Origin: Acidobacteriota bacterium
GTDB lineage: Bacteria; Acidobacteriota; Thermoanaerobaculia; UBA5066; Gp7-AA6
Length of the DNA: 64,000 bases
NCBI GenBank assembly: GCA_027307335.1
Contig: DAHUXD010000044.1
Coordinates: 124,001 to 188,000 of the forward strand
Reading direction: 5' to 3'
Shown here: positions 23,773 to 31,505 of the stretch, piece after piece
Layout of the letters: the number at the start of each line of letters is the position of its first letter
Numbering within the stretch: the first letter of the stretch is position 1
The notes under the pieces: generated by a model
Seen by the model: the letters and a program-made list of their open reading frames with translations, nothing else
Told to the model about the DNA's origin: nothing
Database searches by the model: none
Position numbers and translations under genes: made by a program

Positions 23773-26528
23773 GGCTGCTCCACCGCCGGGGCCGGGGGCT
23801 TCTCGCCCTTCGTCTCGGGGCCCGCCTTGCCCTTGTCGAGCTTCGCCTTCGCGCGCTCGACGAGGGCCGCGCGCTCGGCATCGAGCGCCGGACGCGCCGC
23901 GAGGTCCGCGGAGCGGTCGAAGTACTTCTTCCCCTCGATCCAGGTCTCGAGCGCCATCGACGACGTGTCCAGCGGATCGCCGCTCCAGACGACGAAGTCC
24001 CCGTCCTTGCCGGCCTCGAGCGAGCCGACGCGCGCCGCGATGCCGAGCTGCTTCGCCGGGTTCGATGTCACGAACGCGAGCGCGTCCGCGGGCGCCAGGC
24101 GCCCGTACTTCACCGCCTTCGACGCCTCGAAGTTCAGGCGCCGCGCGAGCTCGTCCGAGTCGGAGTTGTACGACACGACGACGCCGCGCTCGCGCATCAG
24201 CGGGAACGCGTACGGGATCGCGTCGATCACCTCGTACTTGTAGGCCCACCAGTCCGAGAAGCCCGAGGCGCCCGCGCCGTGGCGCGCGATCTCGTCCGCG
24301 ACCTTGTAACCCTCGAGGACGTGCTGCAGCGTCGCGACGCGGACGCCGAACTCCTCGGCGGACCGCAGCATCTGCAGGATCTCGTCCTTGCGGTACGAAT
24401 GGCAGTGGATCTGGCGCTTGCCCTCCAGGATCTCCGCGATCGCCTCGAGCTGCAGGTCCGGCGCCGGCGGGATCGGGGGCGGAGCGCCCTTCACGGCGGC
24501 CGCCTTCTTGTACTCCGCCTGCCGCTGCCGGTACTCCTGCGCCGCCTGAAAACTCGCCCGGATCGACTCGGCGACGCCCATGCGCGTGCGCGGGTAGCGA
24601 GGCCGCGGGCTCGACCAGTTCGACTGCTTCGGGTTCTCGCCGAGCGCGAACTTGATCCCCTCGGGCGCGCCGACGAAGAGCATCTCGTCGGGCCCCCCGC
24701 CCCACCGCCACTTGACGATCTGGTTCTGTCCGCCGATCGAATTGGCGGAGCCGTGGAGGACGTTCGCGACCGTGGTGCCTCCGGCGAGCTCGCGGTAGAT
24801 GGCGACGTCGAACGGATCGATCACGTCGCGGATGCGGACCTCCGCCGTCACGTTGTGCGTACCCTCGTTGACGTCGCCGTCGACCGCGCTGTGCGAGTGC
24901 GCGTCGATGATCCCGGGCGTCACGTGCTTGCCGCGGCCGTCCAACTCGACGGCGCCCGCGGGGGCCGTGAGGCCCTTGCCCACCGCCGCGACCTTGCCGC
25001 CGACGACGAGAATGTCGGCGTTCTCGAGGATTCCGGACGGGCCCTGCGTCCAGATCGTCGCGCCGCGGACGACGACGGCCGAAGGCGCCGCGACCGGAGC
25101 CGCCTCGCGGGCCGGCGCCGGCCGCACGTCCATGCGCGGGGCGGCCGGCGATGCGGCGGCCTCGTCCTTCTTCCCGCCCATCTCGGGCCGCGGCTCGATG
25201 CGCACGCCGTCGACCCAGATCTCCGCGACCCGGCTCTTCTCGTCGAAGGGCTCGCCGGTCTCGACGACGAGGTCGGCAATCTTCCCGGGCGCGATCGTGC
25301 CGAGGCGGTCCGCGAGGCCGAGCTGCCGCGCCGGGATCGTGGTCACGGCGGCGAGCGCGTCGTCCTGCGCGAGCCCGCGCTCCCGCGCCTCGCGGACGCG
25401 GGCGGGAAAGTCCTTCGGGTCGTCGAGGCCGTCGGTCGTCAGCGAGAACTCGATGCCGGCGTCTTTCAGCCACCGGGGGTTCGACGGCGCGCGGTCGATC
25501 GCGCGGAGCCGGGAGAGGGGCACGTCCAGCCACTCCTCCTCGCGGTCGAGCCGGTCCGGCTGCGGGAAGGCGACCGGAAGGACGAGGTCCGGCTTCGCCG
25601 CCGCGACCTCCGTCAGGAGACGGTACGCGTCGCCGCCGCCGACGTAGCGGGCCTTGAGGTTCATCTCCCGCGCGACGCGGGCGGCGCGCAGCAGCGCCAG
25701 CACGTCGCCGGTCTCGAAGACGACGGTCTCGCGTCCCTCGGCGGCCGGCACGAGCGCCGCGGTCGCCGGCACGAAGCGCGGACGCGCCTGGCCCGTCGGC
25801 TTCGCGGCGTACGCGGCCTCGGCGGCGCGCCACCAGCGCGCGTCGAGGATCGCCTGGCGCGTGAGCGCCACGGCTCCCATCTTCGACACGGGATAGTCCG
25901 CGGCGTCCGGCTCCGGCTCGAGCACGACGTACTGGCCGCTCTGCGCCTCGAGGATGCGCGAGGGTCCGGCCGCTTCGGAGAGGCTCACGATGGCACCCGC
26001 GCCGCGCAGCACGCCCTCGGGCGGCGCCGCCGCGACGACGGCGAACCCGAGCCGACGGTACGCGTCCGCGACGTCGTCCTTGATCGCGAGCGAGTCGATC
26101 ACGCGCTCCTCGGCCCGGTTCGCCGGGGAGGGGTGGGCCATGGCCGCGCGGACGCGCCGCTCCCGCCGCGTCCCGCCGGCCGACTCCTCGTCGTCGGGAG
26201 GCTTGCGCGGCGGCTTGCCGGCGAGGCGGTCGGCCGAAACGCAGGCGTCGATGAACGCGGCGTGCACGACCCGGCCCTTCGCGTCGACCACGCGCGCGTC
26301 GGGAGGCACCGCGGTCGTTCCCGCGGGACCGGCCGCCTCGATGACGCCGCCGCGAACGATCACGACGCCGGGGTCGACGACGTGCCCCGGCGCGAGGATG
26401 ACGCGGCCGCCCGTGAGTGCGTAGGCGAGCCGATCTCCGCCGGGACCGTCGGCCGCGGCGGCGGCGGGGGGACTCGGGTCGAGGACGAGGAGGCCGGCGA
26501 GGAGGAGCGGGAGCCGGAGCGTGCCCAT
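23769..26528 (-). CDS. Tandem amidohydrolase: degenerate N-terminal half, active-type C-terminal half
   Basis: A 919-aa exported protein with two amidohydrolase units. It starts MGTLRLPLLLAGLLVLDPS. The first half has the composite beta domain (VVIVRGGVIEAAGPAG) and LGTIAPGKIADLVV closing segment but lacks HxH (VVHAAFIDACVSAD). The second half, from about residue 480, is complete: TPGIIDAHSHSAVDGD, the QIHCHSYRKDEI histidine, TLQHVLEG, SYNSDSDELAR aspartate and VGSLEAGKDGDFVVW. Double-length secreted amidohydrolases are known in Acidobacteriota and Bacteroidota; substrates are unproven. First gene of an operon with 22438-23772 and the EVE gene. A TAGAAT box lies 12-17 nt before the ATG. Confidence 0.88.
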   Translation of the reverse strand: MGTLRLPLLLAGLLVLDPSPPAAAAADGPGGDRLAYALTGGRVILAPGHVVDPGVVIVRGGVIEAAGPAGTTAVPPDARVVDAKGRVVHAAFIDACVSADRLAGKPPRKPPDDEESAGGTRRERRVRAAMAHPSPANRAEERVIDSLAIKDDVADAYRRLGFAVVAAAPPEGVLRGAGAIVSLSEAAGPSRILEAQSGQYVVLEPEPDAADYPVSKMGAVALTRQAILDARWWRAAEAAYAAKPTGQARPRFVPATAALVPAAEGRETVVFETGDVLALLRAARVAREMNLKARYVGGGDAYRLLTEVAAAKPDLVLPVAFPQPDRLDREEEWLDVPLSRLRAIDRAPSNPRWLKDAGIEFSLTTDGLDDPKDFPARVREARERGLAQDDALAAVTTIPARQLGLADRLGTIAPGKIADLVVETGEPFDEKSRVAEIWVDGVRIEPRPEMGGKKDEAAASPAAPRMDVRPAPAREAAPVAAPSAVVVRGATIWTQGPSGILENADILVVGGKVAAVGKGLTAPAGAVELDGRGKHVTPGIIDAHSHSAVDGDVNEGTHNVTAEVRIRDVIDPFDVAIYRELAGGTTVANVLHGSANSIGGQNQIVKWRWGGGPDEMLFVGAPEGIKFALGENPKQSNWSSPRPRYPRTRMGVAESIRASFQAAQEYRQRQAEYKKAAAVKGAPPPIPPAPDLQLEAIAEILEGKRQIHCHSYRKDEILQMLRSAEEFGVRVATLQHVLEGYKVADEIARHGAGASGFSDWWAYKYEVIDAIPYAFPLMRERGVVVSYNSDSDELARRLNFEASKAVKYGRLAPADALAFVTSNPAKQLGIAARVGSLEAGKDGDFVVWSGDPLDTSSMALETWIEGKKYFDRSADLAARPALDAERAALVERAKAKLDKGKAGPETKGEKPPAPAVEQP

Positions 26529-26616
26529 GCCGGCGCGAGATTCTATATGCTTCGCCCTCGCGGCTCGGCCCGCCCCGCGGGCCGCCGACCGAAAAACACT
26601 GCGACAGGAGGACATC

Positions 26617-27255
26617 ATGCTTCGTAAGGCTTCCATCCTCGGAATCGCCCTGCTCGTGTCGGGCACCATGGCCGTTTCGGCCCAGGATCGGAAGGCGCCT
26701 TCGCCGTCCGGCACCGCCGCGACGGTGGTGGGTGCCACGTTCAGCGCGCCCGACAAGGAGGGCGAGCGGCGGATCCAGGGCGGCAAGTGGATCGAGGTGA
26801 CGTACAGCCGCCCGATCCTGCGCGGCCGCAAGGACATCTTCGGCCACGGCGCCGACTACGGCAAGACGGTCAACGGCGGCGCGCCGGTGTGGCGCGCGGG
26901 CGCGAACCAGACGACCAAGCTGACGACCGAGGTGCCCTTGATGGTGGGCGGCAAGAAGCTGGCGCCCGGCAGCTACGACCTGTTCGTCGAGCTGAAGGAA
27001 GGCGCGTGGACGCTGATCGTCTCGACGCAGCCGACCCAGGAGAAGTACGACGCGAACGACAAGACGAAGATCTGGGGCTCCTACGGCTACGACCCGAAGT
27101 TCGACGTCGTGCGCGTGCCGATGACGATGATGACGCCGGCCGTTTCGATCGACCAGTTCACGATCGGCTTCGTCGACATGTCGGATGCCGGCGGCAAGCT
27201 CGCGATGGCATGGGACAAGACGGCCGCGGTCGTGCCGTTCACGGTGGCGCAGTAG
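26617..27255 (+). CDS. DUF2911 domain exported protein
   Basis: A 212-aa protein. A CAGGAGGA ribosome site upstream fixes ATG 26617. It has a signal peptide (KASILGIALLVSGTMAVSA) and then the DUF2911 body: WIEVTYSRPILRGRKDIFG, APVWRAGANQTTKL, GGKKLAPGSYDLFVEL and a C-terminal FTIGFVDMSDAGGKLAMAWD. The family is common in Bacteroidota and Acidobacteriota, secreted, beta-sandwich, and of unknown biochemical role. It is divergent from the amidohydrolase operon and precedes an M28 peptidase gene. Confidence 0.9.
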   Translation: MLRKASILGIALLVSGTMAVSAQDRKAPSPSGTAATVVGATFSAPDKEGERRIQGGKWIEVTYSRPILRGRKDIFGHGADYGKTVNGGAPVWRAGANQTTKLTTEVPLMVGGKKLAPGSYDLFVELKEGAWTLIVSTQPTQEKYDANDKTKIWGSYGYDPKFDVVRVPMTMMTPAVSIDQFTIGFVDMSDAGGKLAMAWDKTAAVVPFTVAQ

Positions 27256-27286
27256 CGCTTTTCGTTTGGCCGTTCGTTCCAGCGCC

Positions 27287-27346
27287 GTAGGGGCGGCCCT
27301 CGCGGCCGCCCGCCTCGTGAGGGGAGGGGGCAAGCCCCTCCCCTAC
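27287..27346. repeat. GTAGGGGCGG palindromic element, copy B, at the start of a peptidase gene
   Basis: A 60-bp element beginning GTAGGGGCGGCCCTCGCGG and ending CCCCTCCCCTAC. Its first 27 bp match copy A at 15449 with one change; the right half has a different hairpin (GAGGGG...GCCCCTC type). It lies 31 nt after the DUF2911 stop, and the M28 peptidase frame runs through it, so the element supplies the start codon and the n-region of the signal peptide. Confidence 0.72.
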
Positions 27347-29344
27347 GTTTTCGGGGCCCTCCTCGCGGGCGCCGTTCCCCTCCTCGCCCAGGACCGCGCC
27401 ATTCCCTTCTGGCCGGACGCGGTCCCCAACGCGATCCACGCGGAGGTCGACGGCGTCGCGGCGCTCGAGACGGTGCGGGAGCTGGGCCGCTACCACCGGG
27501 TGCAGGGCTCGCCGGGTTACGCGGCCGCCGCCGAGATGATGCGGCAGAAGGCGGTCGCCGCCGGCCTCTCCGAAGTCGCGATCGAGCGCTTCCCCGCCGA
27601 CGGCAGGACGAAGTACGCCCACTTCCTCTCGCACGTGGGATGGAGCCCCGTCTCCGCGACGCTCGAGGAGGCGTCGCCGACGCCCCGGCTCATCGAATCG
27701 TTCCCCGACCTGCCGGTCGCGCTCGGCGACTACAGCCAGGACGCCGACGTGACGGCCGGCCTCGTGGATGTCGGCAAGGGAACCTCGCCGAGGGACTACG
27801 AGGGCAAGGACGTCTCCGGAAAAATCGTCCTCGCGGACGGCCCGCTGCCGGCCGTCCACCGCCTCGCCTGCGAGGAGCGCGGCGCCGCCGGCTTCCTCTC
27901 GGACTTCCCGAACCAGGCGACGCCATGGGCCGGCGACGACCGCGACCTCATCCGCTGGGGCCACCTCTCTCCCTACCAGTTGCGGAACCGCTTCGCGTTC
28001 ATGATCTCGAAGCGGCAGGCGCAGGAGCTCCGCGCGCGCCTCGCCGCGGGCGAGCGGATCGTGCTCCACGCGCGGGTCGCCGCGAAGATGGTCCCCGCGA
28101 GCTACGACGTCGTCGTCGGGACGATCCCGGGAACCGCGCAGGCCGCCGGCGAGGTCGTCGTGACGGCGCACCTCTGCCACGAGTCGGCCGGCGCGAACGA
28201 CAACGCCTCCGGCAGCGCGGCGATCCTCGAGGTCGCGCGCGCGCTCGCCGCGGCCATCCGGAAACAGACCCTGCCGCGCCCGGCGCGCACGATCCGGTTC
28301 CTCTGGGTCCCGGAGATCACGGGCTCGCAGGCCTACCTCGTGCGGCACCCCGAGATCGTCGCGCGCCTCGTCGGAGGCGTGCACATGGACATGGTCGGCG
28401 GGCTCCTCGCGACGACGAAGGGCACGTTTCACGTCTCGCGGACCGCCGAGACGCTGCCGCACGTCGCGAACGTCGTCGCGGCCGCCTGGTTCGAGCAGGT
28501 GGTGACCGCCTCGCAGCGCTACGCCGAGGGCGCGAACCCGACGGCATACGGCGGCGGAGGCGGCGGACCCGCGGACCCCTGGGCCGGCTTCGTCTGGCCG
28601 CCCGGCTCCCGCGAGATGCTTCTCGGCGACGTGCGGGGCATCGGCATGGGCAGCGATCACGAGGTCTTCCAGGCCGCCGGGTTCCGCGTCCCGATGGTCT
28701 ACTTCCACGACTACCCCGACGTCACGATCCACACGCAGAAGGACCTGCCCGAGAACCTCGACGCGACGAAGCTCGGCCGCGTCGCGTACATGGGTGCGGG
28801 GTATGTCTACACGCTCGCGGCGCTCCCCGAGTCGGAGGTGTCGGCGCTCCTCGCGCTGACGCGGGCCGAGGTCGACGTGCGCATCGCGCGATCGCGCGTC
28901 GCCGCGGGTCCCGACGCCGCGCTCGTTCGCCGAGAGGCGATCGCGTCCGGGATCGAGACGCTCGAGTCCCTCGCCCGCCTCTGGCCGACCGCGATGCCCG
29001 AGGTCGCCGCCGACACCGAGCGGCTCCGGCGCGCCCTGCCTCCCCCGGCCGAGCCGGCCGACCCGCGCGTGCCGGTCCGCAATCCCGCGATCGTCGGCCC
29101 GCTCAACATCTACTACTACGACTACTTCGCCGACATTCCGGGCGCCGACCTCTCGAAGACGGCGCTCGCGGCCCGCGAGGACGGCGACGTGCTCGCGTAC
29201 GAGGCGCTGAACCTTGCCGACGGGAAGCGCTCGGTCTCCGAGATCCGCGACGTCCTCGCGGGCCGCTACGCCAGCGTGCCGCTTCCCGCGATCGCCGAAT
29301 ACTTCGACTTCCTGCTCAAGACGGGAGCCGTCACGCTCCGGTGA
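27317..29344 (+). CDS. Secreted M28-family aminopeptidase-like protein
   Basis: An M28-type zinc peptidase of about 675 aa. The start is uncertain: GTG 27317, inside the repeat, gives (M)RGGGKPLPYVFGALLAG, a usable signal peptide; TTG 27266 would give a longer one. Neither has a Shine-Dalgarno site. Zinc-site segments are VVVTAHLCHESAGANDNASG, FLWVPEITGSQAY (Glu), GGVHMDMVGG (Asp) and a late YPDVTIHTQKDLPENL (His). A PA-like region precedes the catalytic part (KDVSGKIVLADGPLP, EERGAAGFLSD). The C-terminal winged-helix-like tail (LADGKRSVSEIRDVLAGR) is an acidobacterial feature. Overlaps the glycosyltransferase GTG by 4 nt. Confidence 0.85.
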   Translation: MRGGGKPLPYVFGALLAGAVPLLAQDRAIPFWPDAVPNAIHAEVDGVAALETVRELGRYHRVQGSPGYAAAAEMMRQKAVAAGLSEVAIERFPADGRTKYAHFLSHVGWSPVSATLEEASPTPRLIESFPDLPVALGDYSQDADVTAGLVDVGKGTSPRDYEGKDVSGKIVLADGPLPAVHRLACEERGAAGFLSDFPNQATPWAGDDRDLIRWGHLSPYQLRNRFAFMISKRQAQELRARLAAGERIVLHARVAAKMVPASYDVVVGTIPGTAQAAGEVVVTAHLCHESAGANDNASGSAAILEVARALAAAIRKQTLPRPARTIRFLWVPEITGSQAYLVRHPEIVARLVGGVHMDMVGGLLATTKGTFHVSRTAETLPHVANVVAAAWFEQVVTASQRYAEGANPTAYGGGGGGPADPWAGFVWPPGSREMLLGDVRGIGMGSDHEVFQAAGFRVPMVYFHDYPDVTIHTQKDLPENLDATKLGRVAYMGAGYVYTLAALPESEVSALLALTRAEVDVRIARSRVAAGPDAALVRREAIASGIETLESLARLWPTAMPEVAADTERLRRALPPPAEPADPRVPVRNPAIVGPLNIYYYDYFADIPGADLSKTALAAREDGDVLAYEALNLADGKRSVSEIRDVLAGRYASVPLPAIAEYFDFLLKTGAVTLR

Positions 29345-30372
29345 AGATTGCGCAGATCGCGTCGATCTGCTTCGCGGTGCCGCCCCGCTCGCACGGCGGC
29401 ACGGAGATCGCGATCGATCGGCTCACGCGAGGGCTCGTCGAGCGCGGCCACGACGTGACACTCTTCGCGTCGGGCGATTCGATCACTCCGGCGCGGCTTC
29501 ACGCCGTCGTCCCCCGCGCGACGCAGGACGACCCCTCGTCGACCGACTACCTCGAGCGCGAGATGGAGGTGCGCAACGTCGCCGAGGCGTACGCGGAGGC
29601 CGGGAGTTTCGACGTGCTGCACTCCCACTGGCCCACGCCCGCGGCCTACTTCTCGGCGACCGTCGCGACTCCCAGCGTCCTCACGTACGCCTACATCGAG
29701 AAGGCGCTCCACGACTACTACCGCTCGCGGTTCCCGAACCTCCACACCGTCTGCGTCACCGAGGCGCAGAACCGGATGTTGGGCGGCGGCAACCCGGTGA
29801 TCCGCTACGGCATCGACGTCGACCGCGTTCCCTTCTCGGCGAGCGGCGGCGATTACCTGATCACCGTCGGCCGGCTCGTGCCGCACAAGGGCGCCGACCG
29901 CGCGATCGACATCGCGGCGCGCGCGGGACTGCCCCTCGTGATCGTCGGCGACGTCACGCCGTACCTCGCCGAGAGCGAGCCCTACTTCGAGACGCGCGTC
30001 CGGCCGCGCGTCGACGGCGCCCGCGTCCGCCTCTTCCGAAACCTGCCGAACGCCGAGGTGCTCGCCCTCGTCGCCGGGGCGCGGGCGTTCCTGTTCCCGA
30101 TCTCCTGGGAGGAGCCCTTCGGCCTCGTGGTCGCCGAGGCGCTCGCCGCCGGCACGCCCGGGGTGGCGACGCCGCGCGGCTCGCTGCCGGAGCTGGTCGA
30201 GGACGGCGTCACCGGATTTCTCGCGGCGTCGGACGACGCCCTCGCGGACGCCGTCGCCCGCGTCGGCGAGATCGACCGCGCCCGGTGCCGCCGCGAGGCG
30301 CAGGCGCGCTTCGGCTACCGCCGCATGGCCGCCGAGTACGAGGCGTTCTATAGGAAGATCGCCGGAGCATGA
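29341..30372 (+). CDS. Glycosyltransferase family 4
   Basis: A 343-aa GT-B glycosyltransferase. GTG 29341 overlaps the peptidase stop. The N-terminal Rossmann domain starts KIAQIASICFAVPPRSHGGTE with LVERGHDVTLFASGDS. The C-terminal donor domain has YLITVGRLVPHKGADRAI, LPLVIVGDVTPYL and the nucleotide-sugar signature FPISWEEPFGLVVAEALAAGTP with the E-x7-E motif. It transfers a sugar from a nucleotide donor to an unknown acceptor. Translational coupling on both sides (GTGA before, ATGA after) puts it in an operon with the M28 peptidase and an aminotransferase. Confidence 0.93.
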   Translation: MKIAQIASICFAVPPRSHGGTEIAIDRLTRGLVERGHDVTLFASGDSITPARLHAVVPRATQDDPSSTDYLEREMEVRNVAEAYAEAGSFDVLHSHWPTPAAYFSATVATPSVLTYAYIEKALHDYYRSRFPNLHTVCVTEAQNRMLGGGNPVIRYGIDVDRVPFSASGGDYLITVGRLVPHKGADRAIDIAARAGLPLVIVGDVTPYLAESEPYFETRVRPRVDGARVRLFRNLPNAEVLALVAGARAFLFPISWEEPFGLVVAEALAAGTPGVATPRGSLPELVEDGVTGFLAASDDALADAVARVGEIDRARCRREAQARFGYRRMAAEYEAFYRKIAGA

Positions 30373-31505
30373 CGTTCGACTTCTCGCCCGAGGCCCTCGA
30401 CCGCGAGTTCCCCGTCCGCCGGAACTTCCTCTATTTCAACCACGCGGCGGTCTCGCCGCTGCCCCGGCGCGTGGCCGACGCGATGGCGGCCCACGTCGCG
30501 CAGGTGCGCGACCGGGGCGCCGCGGACTGGCGCTCCTGGTTCGGGATGATCGAGAGGACCCGCGAGAAGGCGGCGCGGCTAGTCGGCGCCTCCGTCGCGG
30601 AGATGGCGTTCGTGCCGAACACGAGCTGGGGGCTGAATCTCGTCGCCCTCGGCTTCCCGTGGAGGGACGGCGACAACGTCGTCACCGACGATCTCGAGTT
30701 CCCGTCGAACGCGTACCCGTGGCGCTCGCTCGGGGACCGCGGCGTCGAGTGCCGGGTCGCGAAGAACCGGGGCGGCCGCATCGCTCTCGACGACCTCGCC
30801 GCGCTCGTCGACGCGCGCACCCGGGTCGTCGCCGTGTCGTTCGTCGCGTTCCACAACGGCTTCGTGTTCCCGCTCGCGGAGATCGGCGCCTTCTGCCGCG
30901 AGCGCGGCATCCTCTTCGTCGTCGACGGCATCCAGGGGCTCGGCGCGCTCCCGCTCGACGTGCGCGCAGCGAACGTCGACGTCCTCGCCGCCGACGCCCA
31001 CAAGTGGCTCTACGGCACCGAGGGCGGCGGCATCCTCTACGTCGCCGAGAGCGCGCGAGAGAGAGTGCCGGCGCGAGCGTGGGGCTGGTGGAACGTCAGG
31101 ACCGAGGGCGAGTACCTCGAGTACCGGGGCGCCCTCTACGCGAGTGCCCGCCGCTACGAGCCGGGCGCGCTGCCGGCGGCGAACCTGGCGGGGCTCGGCG
31201 CCGCCATCGACCTCCTCGCCGACATGGGTCCCGAGGCCATCCGTGCGCGGATCCTCGAGAACGTCGCGGCGCTTCGCCGCGGGCTCGCGGAGCGCGGGTG
31301 GCGCATCGCGACGCCCGAGCCCGCCGCCTCCGGGATTCTCGCGGGCGTGCCGCCGTCCGGCAACGCGCGATCGTGGGCGAAGGCGCTCGAGGAGCGCGGC
31401 GTCCTCGTCGCCCCCCGCGAGGGCGCCGTCCGCTTCTCGCCGCACGCCGGCAACGACGTCGGCGAGGTCGCGCGCGCCCTCGCCGTGATCGACGCGATCG
31501 CCTAG
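30369..31505 (+). CDS. Class V aminotransferase / cysteine desulfurase-like
   Basis: A 378-aa PLP enzyme of the class V group. Segments are FLYFNHAAVSPLPRRVADA, FVPNTSWGLNLVALG (PLP phosphate site), VDGIQGLGALPLDV and the Schiff-base lysine in LAADAHKWLYGTEGGG. The C-terminal VRFSPHAGNDVGEV is the usual substrate-carboxylate region. No catalytic cysteine loop of true IscS/SufS proteins is evident, so it may be a kynureninase/isopenicillin-epimerase-like or cysteine-lyase-like member. Its stop overlaps the stop of the convergent BNR gene in the palindrome CTAG at 31502-31505. Confidence 0.88.
   Translation: MTFDFSPEALDREFPVRRNFLYFNHAAVSPLPRRVADAMAAHVAQVRDRGAADWRSWFGMIERTREKAARLVGASVAEMAFVPNTSWGLNLVALGFPWRDGDNVVTDDLEFPSNAYPWRSLGDRGVECRVAKNRGGRIALDDLAALVDARTRVVAVSFVAFHNGFVFPLAEIGAFCRERGILFVVDGIQGLGALPLDVRAANVDVLAADAHKWLYGTEGGGILYVAESARERVPARAWGWWNVRTEGEYLEYRGALYASARRYEPGALPAANLAGLGAAIDLLADMGPEAIRARILENVAALRRGLAERGWRIATPEPAASGILAGVPPSGNARSWAKALEERGVLVAPREGAVRFSPHAGNDVGEVARALAVIDAIA

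Noticed and set aside
22438-27333. One open frame of about 1631 codons on the minus strand
   Set aside because: Only its last 444 codons look like protein; the rest is Arg/Gly/Ala-rich shadow of the 919-aa amidohydrolase and the DUF2911 gene in other frames.
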